From Bacillota bacterium (GTDB lineage: Bacteria > Bacillota > Limnochordia > DTU087 > JAAYGB01): 62,241 nucleotides of DNA. A program made the translations under genes and the position numbers. Position 1 is the stretch's first letter. Each line of letters starts with the position of its first letter. The DNA is taken from assembly GCA_012727955.1 (NCBI GenBank), contig JAAYGB010000016.1:1-62241 (forward strand), written 5' to 3'. Positions 1 through 12,013 of this stretch are shown here, piece after piece. Under the pieces are notes generated by a model, which was given only the letters and a program-made list of their open reading frames with translations, made no database searches and was not told the origin of the DNA.

Positions 1-114
1 CGCACCAGTACGACGCTAGACGTTTACGTTCACGAATTACGTAGCGCGGACAGGGCTGCCGCAGAAGTTATGGACGCGATTCTTGGGGCCACTTTGGGGT
101 CAAAGAACGCATAA
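1..114 (+). CDS. Tyrosine recombinase/integrase, C-terminal end (partial)
   Basis: The frame is open from the window edge to a TAA at 112-114 and gives 37 residues. The segment STTLDVYVHELRSADRAAAE resembles the last helix region of phage-type tyrosine recombinases, where a TLD-x-Y-x-H block carries the catalytic tyrosine (here Tyr in DVY) and is followed by an Ala/Glu-rich tail. The catalytic Arg/His residues would lie left of the window. The gene stops about 90 bases before the point where the neighbouring flavoprotein gene loses its homology, so it may mark the end of an integrated element. Only the tail is visible, so the family call is moderate. Confidence 0.6.
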   Translation, partial: RTSTTLDVYVHELRSADRAAAEVMDAILGATLGSKNA

Positions 115-124
115 TTGGCCCCAA
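83..124. repeat. Inverted repeat at the integrase end
   Basis: TTGGGGCCA at 83-91 is perfectly complementary to TGGCCCCAA at 116-124, and the stop codon of the recombinase lies in the spacer. No T-run follows on either strand, so it is not a convincing intrinsic terminator. It could be a recombinase arm site or chance. Confidence 0.35.
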
Positions 125-187
125 AAACACCTAATGGAACAAAATCCCAAATCCCGGAAAAGCCCATCAAAACGACATTACCGAACT

Positions 188-607
188 TCACCGAACCACG
201 CAAAACCGCCATTTTCTAGCTCCCAAATCTAAGGTATCGTTATGTTTCACTGCCACCGAGTCAAAGTCCCGGCCCACCTGGGCCCGCAGGAACCTCAAAG
301 CCGCGGGAGAACCATACACCTTCAGGTGAGGAGCCCGCTGCAGCAATTCCGATACAGCCCCAGAGTGATCGGGTTCCGTGTGATTGACAACTAAGTATTG
401 CAAATCGGCAAGATCGATGGCTGCCGTCAATTTCTCCAGGAACTCCTCGGTGAAATTGCCTTTGACGGTATCAATCAGGGTGGGTTTCTTGGCTTTGATC
501 AAATACGAGTTATAGGTTGTACCATATTCCGTGGGAATCACTACGTCAAAAACTCGCAGATCGGGGTCCAATACCCCGGTCCAAAGGACAGTGTCAGTCA
601 CCTGCAT
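188..607 (-). pseudogene. fprA: FprA-type flavodiiron protein, N-terminal fragment
   Basis: The 139-residue product matches the start of A-type flavoproteins (ROO/FprA), enzymes that reduce O2 or NO with a diiron centre and FMN. The metallo-beta-lactamase motif H-x-E-x-D-H is present as NHTEPDHSG near residue 76. Full-length proteins are about 400 residues with a C-terminal flavodoxin domain. Here family-like sequence ends after ARKWRF (near base 203), a few unrelated residues follow, and a TGA occurs at 188-190. Nothing resembling the rest of the metal site or the flavodoxin domain is found in bases 1-200. The start ATG (605-607) has a good AGGAGAGGTG site. The likely cause is integration of an element or an assembly chimera. 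It has its own Fur-type promoter. Confidence 0.8.
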
Positions 608-653
608 CTAGTGTCACCTCTCCTTGGCCATCGGCTGGCAACGCCCTCGCACC

Positions 654-668
654 TGAGAATGATTATCA
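654..668 (-). promoter_or_regulatory. Fur box upstream of fprA
   Basis: TGAGAATGATTATCA matches the 7-1-7 Fur consensus TGATAATnATTATCA with one mismatch, and the 19-base form at 655-673 also fits the classic iron box. It lies just downstream of the -10 element of the minus-strand promoter, where a bound repressor would block initiation. A related metalloregulator of the Fur family (PerR, Zur) is less likely from the sequence. Confidence 0.7.
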
Positions 669-679
669 TTAGCATATCC

Positions 680-708
680 ATTATCACCCGCCCAGAAGAA
701 AATGTCAA
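680..708 (-). promoter_or_regulatory. Sigma-A type promoter of fprA
   Basis: On the minus strand TTGACA (703-708) and GATAAT (680-685) are separated by exactly 17 bases. The expected start of transcription falls inside the Fur box. Confidence 0.65.
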
Positions 709-724
709 TAGATGTCATCTCCGG

Positions 725-757
725 CAAAAAAATAGTCGCAGGCAATAGGCCTGCGAC
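725..757 (-). terminator. Intrinsic terminator of addBA
   Basis: GTCGCAGGC (735-743) pairs with GCCTGCGAC (749-757) around a five-base loop. On the minus strand the hairpin is followed by a run of seven U. It sits 13 bases beyond the addA stop. Confidence 0.85.
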
Positions 758-769
758 GGGCGCAAGGAT

Positions 770-3700
770 TTAGGTTCGTGGAAGAATGGGCACCGGGAAG
801 TTGACTCCCGAAGTCAAGAAGGCCAAATATCCTGCCGCTACGGGGCTTTGGCGAATCCTGGTTAACCCTTGTGCGTAGTAGTTCACTTGAGCAAGATAGC
901 GTTGGGCATAATAGGGAACATCCTCTGGGGCCACATTATCGGTCTTAAAGTCCACAATCACCAGTCCCTGGGGCGATGGCAGGATCATGTCTATAATCCC
1001 CCGGACAACGATGAGATCTTCGTCACCCCAAGCGGTCTGCTCCGGTAAGGCCAAAGCAAAGGGAACCTCTCGCTCCACTTGGGTGCCGGCTGCGAGGATC
1101 ATCTGGCCCAAGTCTGTAGCAAAGAAGCGAGCTACCACCTCAGGATTGATGAGCTTGGCTTCCGCCGGTTGCAGTCTACCCTGAGCCGCCAGATCAGTGA
1201 TAACCTCCGCTACAATCCTGGAATCAGCCAGATCCTGTTCCAGGGAAACCAAGTGCAAAAAGCGGTGTACGGCGTTACCCCGCATTGCCCCTAGCCCCCG
1301 TTCCAACTCACCGGCCAAAAAGCTGGGCCGAGGAAGCTGTAGTGAAAACTTGGAGCCCCGTGGGGCTGCTGTGGTACTCTGCCGCTGAGCCGGGGACAAG
1401 TCCTCACTTTGTGCCAAGTCCGTTACAGCGTAACTTCTTCTTACCCTTTGCCACTTTGGATCGGGGTACCGCCAGTCTAGCAATTGGCTGTAATCTGCAT
1501 CCGGCAGTTCCCCTGGCTTCGGAAGGGGCTGTAGGCGGCGAAGATGGCCAGCGATCTCCAGATCATCCTGGGAGTCATCGTCGCCGGCCGAGACATCGAC
1601 TCTGCCCTGAGGTGTCTGGGGCTCAGGGCCAACACCGACATACCAATGACAGGGATACCCAGCTAACTCTACGTTAGCTGGAGCACTGCTGCACTCCGCC
1701 AACTGGCGCAGTGGGTGACCATCCCGATGCCGGATCACCGCCATACCGATCCAGTCCAACATACACCTAGCCTCCAGCAATTGCAGTGTAGGCAATTGCC
1801 TGTGGGGATGTGTCACCCCGTCGGTCCACCGAGAACACATCTGGGCGGGATTGGCACCGCTGCCCACCAGGATTAACTTCTCCCTGGCCCGGGTCATAGC
1901 CACATAGAGAACCCGCATTTCTTCAGCTAAGATTTTCCCCTTGATGGTATAGGCTGCTGCCAGAGAGCTAAGGGTAGACCACTTCTGCCGGGCATTGGTG
2001 TCCACATGCCGCAACGCGATCCCAATTTCACTGTCAAACTGAAGATCGCCGTAAACATCCGAGAGATTGAAGCGCTTTGCCAACCCCGCGACAAACACCA
2101 CAGGAAACTCCAATCCCTTGCTCTTATGGATACTCATAATCTTGACCGCGTTAGAGGCAAGATCCGTGAGCGACGTCTCTAAGCCCCCTTCACTGCGCAG
2201 CCTGGTCAAATGCCGAATAAAACCCGATAGCACCGGCAGATGGGTTCCTTCAAACTCCTCGGCTAACTGCACCACCTGTCTCAGCTTACGCAGCCTAAGA
2301 TCGATATCGGGAGCGTACTGGACAAATGCCCCCGGTCCCAACTCCCGCAGGAGATGGCGAATCAAGTAGGAGGGCCCCAACTGGCCAACTCGGCGCCAGT
2401 CAGCCAGTTTATCGAGAAAGTCCTTTACCTTCTCTCCCAGTGCAGATCCACTCTCACCATAGGCTTGGAGAGCGTCGGCAAGTTCTGCCTCAGGATGATC
2501 AGCTTTGATCTGGGCTATCTCTTCGACACTAAAGCCACCGATGGGGCTTAGCAACACGCTGGCCAGCTGGGGGCCCAAACGACCGTTATCGATCAGCTCT
2601 AACAAAGCTACCAGTAACCTGGTTTCCGGGCCGTCAAAGAGCTGACCACCAGCTAGGGATCGGGCAGGAATGCCCTGTTGCTGCAGTACCTGTCGCACCG
2701 TCTCGGCCGCTCTGGAGGGCGAGCGCAGTAAAATCGCAATATCGCCATACTCCAGGGGACGGGACTTCTTGGTCTTGTTATCAAAGACAAGATACCCGCC
2801 TTCGATCAGCTGATGGATTCTTCCGGCGATAAATCGTGCCTCTTGCTCCATCGCAGTGATGGCCACATCGCTGGATTCATCCTCTAGGGCAGTGGACTGG
2901 GCAGCTGAGGTATCCAAGAGATACAATTCTACGGGATTCTTCGAAGAAGGAGCCTGTCCATCCTCATACCACTGGGCTCCGCCGGTAAGGAAATCCCCTT
3001 CGGTGTAGTCGATCTCTGCGGCCTGCCGGGTCATCACCTGTTGAAAGACATAGTTAACTGCCTCCAGGACCTCTTTGCGAGACCGGAAGTTATGGGTGAG
3101 GGAAATCTGTCTCAATTTGGCATCGGGTTGATGACTATAGGTTCCCAGTTTGCTGACAAACAGTGTCGGATCTGCCAACCGAAACCGATAAATACTCTGC
3201 TTCACGTCACCAATTAGGATCCGATTGGGTAATCCCTCCTGAGGGCCTTCCGCAGCATCCCGGGAGATTAGATACAAGATTTCGTCTTGAATTTGACTGG
3301 TGTCTTGATACTCATCGATCAAGATCTCATCATATTCGTCCCTCAGGCGCTGAGCCAAAATGACCTTACCATCAACGATCGTGTTCAACAGCTCTAGTGC
3401 CAATCTTTCCAGGTCGGCAAAATCCACCACTCCTAGGCTCCGCTTCCTTCTGGTGTAGTCCCGGGCAAAGGCCTTGACCAAGTCCAGGATCGCGACAACT
3501 CGCTTACGGTCCTCGGGCAGATCCTGAGCAAAGCTATCGAGGCTGCGGGAGAAAACACCGCTTCTTAGTTCGTTAATCCTTTTTTTTACCTGATCCCTGA
3601 GCTGCTTGGCTGCCGCCTGAGCTTCTGGATCTACCTCCTTGCTGCGACTGCCCTTGAGTGTCGGAAAGCTCGGGAGAAGCCCAGGAACCTGCTGCCAGTT

Positions 3701-4504
3701 ACCGGCCTTAACGGCCTCTAGCGCAGCCAGGACCTCTGTCCAATCCTGGGTAAACTGAGGCAAATAATGCTGCGGGCCTCCTGGCTGATGGCAGATCTCC
3801 ACTGCCTTCTCTGTCTGCACCTTAGCCCATTCCAACTGAGCCTCAACCTGTTCCTTGAGAATCTGGAGCCACAAGTGCTCTGACAGTTCCCGCCCACTTA
3901 CCTCCCACAGAGCCACCACGTGATCCATCCAGGCCTCTGGGTCCGGTAAACTGGTGGTGAACTCATAGACCTTCAATACTATATCTCTGAGGCGATGATC
4001 TCCTAGCCCTCGACTGTAACTATCCAAAAGGTCAATAAACTGAGCATCGTCGGCTTCATAACGGGCGGCGAATAACTCCTCCAGGACCGCTGCTTGCAGC
4101 ACCGCAGCTTCGGTTGCCGGTATCACCGGAGGCGAAGGCTCCTGACCCAGCAGGTAGGCGTATTGCTGGATGATTCTGCGGCAAAAGCTGTGAATCGTGG
4201 AGATCTGAGCTGTGCCAACCTTATCCAATTGCTCCTGCAGGTGGCGATTCCTTGGCTGATCTGCCAGGGCTGCGACGAGACTTTGCCGGATCCGATCCCG
4301 CATCTCCTTGGCAGCGGCATCGGTAAAGGTGACTACCAGGAGCCGCTCCAGGTCCAAGGGGTTGTCACGATCTAGAATCCGGTTGACAATGCGATAGGTC
4401 AAAGTAAAGGTCTTGCCGGTCCCCGCCGATGCCGCCACCAATACTCCCCCGCTGCGAGCAGAAATCACTGCCGCCTGTTCAGGGGTGAAATTAGGGGCGC
4501 CCAT
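770..4504 (-). CDS. addA: ATP-dependent helicase/nuclease subunit AddA
   Basis: AddA is the UvrD-type helicase and second nuclease of the AddAB complex, which processes double-strand DNA ends for RecA-dependent repair. Visible motifs in order are Walker A AASAGTGKT (about residue 25-33), Walker B IDEYQDTSQ (about 395), GDVKQSIYRFR, HNFRS (about 472), SIHKSKGLEFPVV (about 795) and YVAMTRARE (about 870). A RecB-family nuclease core at the C-terminus has GIIDMILP and VIVDFKTDN (about 1170-1190). At about 1244 residues it is full length. The frame opens at a GTG (4513), but the ATG at 4504 has GGGGAGG at better spacing and is preferred. It overlaps the end of addB by 14 bases, which indicates translational coupling. 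Confidence 0.95.
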   Translation of the reverse strand: MGAPNFTPEQAAVISARSGGVLVAASAGTGKTFTLTYRIVNRILDRDNPLDLERLLVVTFTDAAAKEMRDRIRQSLVAALADQPRNRHLQEQLDKVGTAQISTIHSFCRRIIQQYAYLLGQEPSPPVIPATEAAVLQAAVLEELFAARYEADDAQFIDLLDSYSRGLGDHRLRDIVLKVYEFTTSLPDPEAWMDHVVALWEVSGRELSEHLWLQILKEQVEAQLEWAKVQTEKAVEICHQPGGPQHYLPQFTQDWTEVLAALEAVKAGNWQQVPGLLPSFPTLKGSRSKEVDPEAQAAAKQLRDQVKKRINELRSGVFSRSLDSFAQDLPEDRKRVVAILDLVKAFARDYTRRKRSLGVVDFADLERLALELLNTIVDGKVILAQRLRDEYDEILIDEYQDTSQIQDEILYLISRDAAEGPQEGLPNRILIGDVKQSIYRFRLADPTLFVSKLGTYSHQPDAKLRQISLTHNFRSRKEVLEAVNYVFQQVMTRQAAEIDYTEGDFLTGGAQWYEDGQAPSSKNPVELYLLDTSAAQSTALEDESSDVAITAMEQEARFIAGRIHQLIEGGYLVFDNKTKKSRPLEYGDIAILLRSPSRAAETVRQVLQQQGIPARSLAGGQLFDGPETRLLVALLELIDNGRLGPQLASVLLSPIGGFSVEEIAQIKADHPEAELADALQAYGESGSALGEKVKDFLDKLADWRRVGQLGPSYLIRHLLRELGPGAFVQYAPDIDLRLRKLRQVVQLAEEFEGTHLPVLSGFIRHLTRLRSEGGLETSLTDLASNAVKIMSIHKSKGLEFPVVFVAGLAKRFNLSDVYGDLQFDSEIGIALRHVDTNARQKWSTLSSLAAAYTIKGKILAEEMRVLYVAMTRAREKLILVGSGANPAQMCSRWTDGVTHPHRQLPTLQLLEARCMLDWIGMAVIRHRDGHPLRQLAECSSAPANVELAGYPCHWYVGVGPEPQTPQGRVDVSAGDDDSQDDLEIAGHLRRLQPLPKPGELPDADYSQLLDWRYPDPKWQRVRRSYAVTDLAQSEDLSPAQRQSTTAAPRGSKFSLQLPRPSFLAGELERGLGAMRGNAVHRFLHLVSLEQDLADSRIVAEVITDLAAQGRLQPAEAKLINPEVVARFFATDLGQMILAAGTQVEREVPFALALPEQTAWGDEDLIVVRGIIDMILPSPQGLVIVDFKTDNVAPEDVPYYAQRYLAQVNYYAQGLTRIRQSPVAAGYLAFLTSGVNFPVPILPRT

Positions 4505-7500
4505 GGGACTCACCTCCCCTGTGATTGGCTTCCATAAATAGGTATTCCTTAGCGGCCCTTCCCGTCAACACCCGTCCCTCACGGTATTCGTAACCGATGA
4601 TATTGGGGTCAAAGGGACAAACCCACCGATAATCACACCAATCGCAGGCGGTGTGACTACCCCGGCGATAGGGCTGGGGACAAGCATTCCCAGCAAGGAT
4701 GTCTCGGACCAGATTAACCATGTGCCCGCGAATCTGACCCAGCAGCAAGGGCCATTGCGACAAGTCCACTACCTTTGTTTCATCCTGGGAGTACACTTGC
4801 CCATCCTTCTTGAGCCGTAAGGGATAAAGGCCCCCTTCGGTTAGCTGGGAGTCCAGGGCCATGAGGACTCTGGTATCGGCGGCAAAGAGACCGGAAAGCT
4901 GATACTGTTTTTCCCACTCCTTGGCCCGCTTGTCCTCGGATACCGGGCCGCTGTCACTGGGCAGGAATCCATCGGCCACCCGGAAGTACTGCACCGCTCC
5001 TGGCAGCAGGGGCTTCCCATCAAGACCATGTTCGACTAATAACAGCAGATATCCCAGCAGCTGCAGAGCCAGACCATCGGCAATATCCATCAGATCTAGC
5101 CTTCGGCTTCCCAGCTTATAGTCCCAGACCCGAACCACTTTGGCATCAATTCCAGGAATTTCAGCCACATCTACACGGTCGATCTTGCCGCGAAGGTAGG
5201 CACACTCTCCTGCACCAAGGTCCAATTGCAGCGCCGGTATCGATCGATGGAATCCAAACTCCAGCTCCAAGGCCAGGGGTTTAAACTGGGATCGGCGCAT
5301 CTCAGTCAATAGGATGTCCACAGCATCGATGAGCCGAGTGCGCAATCGGGACTGCAGTTGCCGGTGCCGGCCATCGGAGTGAAGAATTCCCCCCTTGATG
5401 TTGGTTAAAATCCTCTCCAATACCCGATCAACGATCTGTCTGACCTCTTCCCCACCTACAGAATCTCCCCGTTGCTCAATCTCCAAAAGAACCTCCTTGA
5501 GCCCATGGTGGATAATTGTGCCAAAGTCCATCATCTCCAACTGGTACTGAGTCGGCTTCTGCACCCTGAGTCCGTACCTCAGCCAATGGGCCAAGGGACA
5601 GCGGGAATGCTGCTCCAATTGGCTGATACTGGTTACCAGGGGATAGCGATACAACTGCCGGGCCAAGGTGGCATCAAAGCGGTATTTTCCAGGATCGGCC
5701 AAGGGAATGATCTGCCTGGTTAGTGCCCTTCGTCCCCGCTCATCTTCCAGCATCCACCGATACAGATCAAGACGAGGGGCCAGCGTCTCTGGGTCTGAGG
5801 CCTCCAGGGCAACCTCAATGGAATGGGCCGCGGCCTCGAAGTTCGTTAACTGCTCCACCGGTATTGGCCCCTGGACAAATTCCCACTGACAATCGAAGCA
5901 GCTCTGGTCAACCATCGTCACCAAGGCATGGGGGTAACAGTCGGTATCTCCCCTTTGCTTTGGATAGCTGATCCACAGTTTCTCTGTCGCAGAGGTAATC
6001 ACATGGTGGCGGTACAGATCACGGGTCTGCCTCCACTGTTCAATCCTGGCGGGATAGGAAACCCCGGCCCTTTGACGTAGGCGAATTAGATCGCTACCGG
6101 GAAGCAAGCCCCTGGCCTCGGGAAGAGGATCAATTCCGCCCTCGATGCACCCAAGGACAAAGCTGAAAGGGTGGGACACCTCTAAAGTCTGCGCCGGGGA
6201 CAGAATCTGTACCTCGTCAACCATGGCCTGGGGGGTGGGAATTTGGATCTCGTCGATAGCTCCTCGCAATAGGGTCGACACCTGCCGCCAGTCCTTAACG
6301 GTTTCCGGCAGCAGCTGCCTCACCAGATCAAAGGCTTCCACCAATTGGGTCCAAAGGGCTGTAAAGACCGATTCCGATAGCAGATGGTTGATTGCTCCCC
6401 TGTCGATCCCATCACCTGTTTCCTGATCAGCCAGCAGGCACTGGGAATAATCCAGCTCCTCCAATACTGCCCAGAGGGCTCCCAGAATCTCTTCCCTTGC
6501 CAATCCCTGGACGGAGGAATCGCCGGTGAAAATCGGGGCCAGGCGCCGATACAGTCCTTCCAAGGGAGTTAAGATTTCTCTGGCCTTCTCCACCTGTGCC
6601 TGCAACTGAGCTTCGTTCTTGGCTTGCCATGGTTCCTCTTCCAGTTCCAGAGTTTGCCGATAGGGCCAGGGCTCCGGCGATATCCACAACTCACCGGAAA
6701 TTCCATTGGCCCGGGCATAAAGCTCAAGAAGGGACTTGTTGTCAAAGGTTCCCGGCCACAGGGGGGACTTGATCAAGTCCAGTACTGGCCCTTGGCCCAA
6801 TCTACTATCTACAGCTTCCAACAACAACAAAGCCCCTTGGATAAGCGGGTGAAATCCACCTCGACGGTAGGTTAGCAGACTATGGGGAATTCCATAGCTG
6901 GCAAAGGTCTCAGCAATTTCACGGCTGTAGGTCGCCTCATCACCTACAACTACACTGATGTCTTTCCAGCGGACCTTCTGATCTCGCACCAAGGTTGTGA
7001 TCAGCGCTGCCGTGTGAGCTATCTCCTCCCGCTCTCCCTCATAAACCCTGATCTTCACCGCGGGCAGCAAAGCAGGTTCTAAGCTTGCCTTGACCGACGG
7101 CACCTTGCAGACGGAACAACCCTTCTCCTGCAATCGCCCCATCCACTGCTTGAGGGCTGTGGGTGGATCTTGGCTAGTCTCCCCGTCACTCAAGACAATG
7201 GTCGTCTCAAAACAGGTCAACGCGACTTCCTCGAGGAGGGCAAGTTCCAAGGGAGTTGGAAGTGACAAACCCAGGATCCATACCCTAGCCTGTCTCCAGC
7301 TGCTCTCCCAGGAAGGAGAAATCTCTGACTGATTATCCCTCTCCAAGCGATTTAACACCAGACGAGCGCGAGCAAGAAGACTGAGGCTGTCATCTTTTTC
7401 CTGCATTCGCTGCTGATAGCTTTGGGCAACCAGGGCCAAATCCCTATGAAGTCCACTGGTAAAGCCCTCGGTGCCCACCAACTCAATAAATTCCTCTAGA

Positions 7501-7895
7501 CTGATCCCTAAGGATCGGATCTCCGCCAAAGTTTCACCTACGGCATTGGCAAATCCCTGGCGATGGGCTGCTTCTTTGAGATAGAAAAGCTGGTCTGCCA
7601 CATCGTCAATGGCAGCCCGCAGCAGCAGACGGCTTTCAAGCCCAGAGGCCACTTGGACGCAGTGACCCTGTTGTCGCAAAATCTCCAAGGCCAGCTGGGG
7701 CAAGGTCACGATCCGAAGCCGGTCAAATCCGGCACATTGAGCCAAGATTTCCCGCTCGGCCCGACCGACCAAATGGCTGGCGGTAATCAGGTACAAGGGT
7801 TGTCTGCTGGCCCCATCGAGGGCCGAAATGATCTCTTGGTAGCAGCTCCTGGCCCTTTCTCTATCGGTTCCACCCACTAAGACTCGCAGCTTCAT
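4491..7895 (-). CDS. addB: ATP-dependent helicase/nuclease subunit AddB
   Basis: AddB is the partner of AddA: a helicase-like protein with an iron-sulfur nuclease domain that cuts the 5' strand and recognises Chi. The 1134 residues match family length. The iron-sulfur ligands are visible as one Cys in RCPLAHWLRYG (about 766) and three in CDWCDYRWVC (about 1080-1090), with the nuclease Asp/Lys region VRVWDYKLG between them. The N-terminal position where B. subtilis AddB has a Walker A (GRSGSGKT) reads GGTDRERARS here, without the Gly-Lys-Thr core. ATP binding by this subunit is therefore probably lost. The ATG start has GGGGAGGG upstream. It is the first gene of the addBA operon. Confidence 0.93.
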   Translation of the reverse strand: MKLRVLVGGTDRERARSCYQEIISALDGASRQPLYLITASHLVGRAEREILAQCAGFDRLRIVTLPQLALEILRQQGHCVQVASGLESRLLLRAAIDDVADQLFYLKEAAHRQGFANAVGETLAEIRSLGISLEEFIELVGTEGFTSGLHRDLALVAQSYQQRMQEKDDSLSLLARARLVLNRLERDNQSEISPSWESSWRQARVWILGLSLPTPLELALLEEVALTCFETTIVLSDGETSQDPPTALKQWMGRLQEKGCSVCKVPSVKASLEPALLPAVKIRVYEGEREEIAHTAALITTLVRDQKVRWKDISVVVGDEATYSREIAETFASYGIPHSLLTYRRGGFHPLIQGALLLLEAVDSRLGQGPVLDLIKSPLWPGTFDNKSLLELYARANGISGELWISPEPWPYRQTLELEEEPWQAKNEAQLQAQVEKAREILTPLEGLYRRLAPIFTGDSSVQGLAREEILGALWAVLEELDYSQCLLADQETGDGIDRGAINHLLSESVFTALWTQLVEAFDLVRQLLPETVKDWRQVSTLLRGAIDEIQIPTPQAMVDEVQILSPAQTLEVSHPFSFVLGCIEGGIDPLPEARGLLPGSDLIRLRQRAGVSYPARIEQWRQTRDLYRHHVITSATEKLWISYPKQRGDTDCYPHALVTMVDQSCFDCQWEFVQGPIPVEQLTNFEAAAHSIEVALEASDPETLAPRLDLYRWMLEDERGRRALTRQIIPLADPGKYRFDATLARQLYRYPLVTSISQLEQHSRCPLAHWLRYGLRVQKPTQYQLEMMDFGTIIHHGLKEVLLEIEQRGDSVGGEEVRQIVDRVLERILTNIKGGILHSDGRHRQLQSRLRTRLIDAVDILLTEMRRSQFKPLALELEFGFHRSIPALQLDLGAGECAYLRGKIDRVDVAEIPGIDAKVVRVWDYKLGSRRLDLMDIADGLALQLLGYLLLLVEHGLDGKPLLPGAVQYFRVADGFLPSDSGPVSEDKRAKEWEKQYQLSGLFAADTRVLMALDSQLTEGGLYPLRLKKDGQVYSQDETKVVDLSQWPLLLGQIRGHMVNLVRDILAGNACPQPYRRGSHTACDWCDYRWVCPFDPNIIGYEYREGRVLTGRAAKEYLFMEANHRGGESHGRP

Positions 7896-8080
7896 GACTT
7901 ACCCTCCCCTGGGACCCCATTCCCTACCTTGAAATTGGCTGAAGGTGCCAATCTCTTTCCCTCATATCGGTTCTCCTCGATTCTTCTCCCTTTCCGTGGC
8001 TATTCCCTGTCAAGGGTCCCTTTGCTTCTAGGGAAGAAGCCTCCGGTGAAAGCCTTTATTAACTAGAGCGCCGGCACAGA

Positions 8081-8172
8081 ATTAATTGGGTTCTTTACAA
8101 AGTAACCCCAAGTAGCGGCAGGAACATGGCAGCAAAAAAGCGAACCTGTCTTAGGGAGCAGACCCAATTAAT
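8081..8172 (+). ncRNA. Extended stem-loop upstream of PFOR, unclassified
   Basis: ATTAATTGGGT (8081-8091) and ACCCAATTAAT (8162-8172) are a perfect 11-base inverted repeat. Nested inside are CCCcAAG with CTTaGGG, and GGCAGG with CCTGTC (one G-U), giving a long irregular hairpin of about 92 nucleotides. It lies in the 465-base gap (7896-8360) between addB and the PFOR gene and upstream of the candidate PFOR promoter, so it would not be part of that mRNA. I do not recognise it as SRP RNA, 6S RNA or a known riboswitch. A second hairpin, CCCCGGC with GCCGGGG, follows at about 8192-8219. A degenerate mobile repeat is an alternative. No gene was seen in the gap. Confidence 0.35.
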
Positions 8173-8236
8173 CAAGCAGTTTGTGACGATTCCCCGGCTA
8201 GTCAGACAACCCGCCGGGGCTTGACCGCGGCAAAAT

Positions 8237-8265
8237 TTGACAGGCCCGCCAGATAGTAGTAAATT
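8237..8265 (+). promoter_or_regulatory. Candidate promoter of the PFOR gene
   Basis: TTGACA (8237-8242) is followed after 17 bases by TAAATT (8260-8265, four of six consensus positions). A leader of about 90 bases would precede the ATG, which has an AAGGAGG site. Confidence 0.5.
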
Positions 8266-8342
8266 GGGGAAGGGTGTCACAAATTAACCCCTTTCGGGTT
8301 TGTTTCTATGTTCGTATGTGATTTTGTCAATAACTTGTCTGA

Positions 8343-11879
<3,537 letters not shown>

Positions 11880-11920
11880 GCAAAAACAAGGGATGACGAT
11901 ATAGTCTTACCCTTAGATAA

Positions 11921-11955
11921 TGAGGCGTCGGGTTTTCCCGACGCCTCAGCTTTTT
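11921..11955 (+). terminator. Intrinsic terminator of PFOR
   Basis: TGAGGCGTCGGG (11921-11932) pairs perfectly with CCCGACGCCTCA (11937-11948) around TTTT, followed by GC and five T. It may also stop minus-strand transcription coming from the mannosidase gene. Confidence 0.92.
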
Positions 11956-12013
11956 CATCGATGAACTTCTATGAGATTTCATGACCCATACTGGGCTCTG
12001 TAATGCTTCTTAG

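Noticed and set aside
30-212. Minus-strand 60-residue open frame
   Set aside because: It overlaps the recombinase tail on the other strand and the junction with fprA, has no ribosome site and no family character.
8081-8172. SRP RNA, 6S RNA or a known riboswitch
   Set aside because: The conserved GGAAGGAAGCAG-type SRP loop, a 6S bubble and known aptamer motifs are missing.
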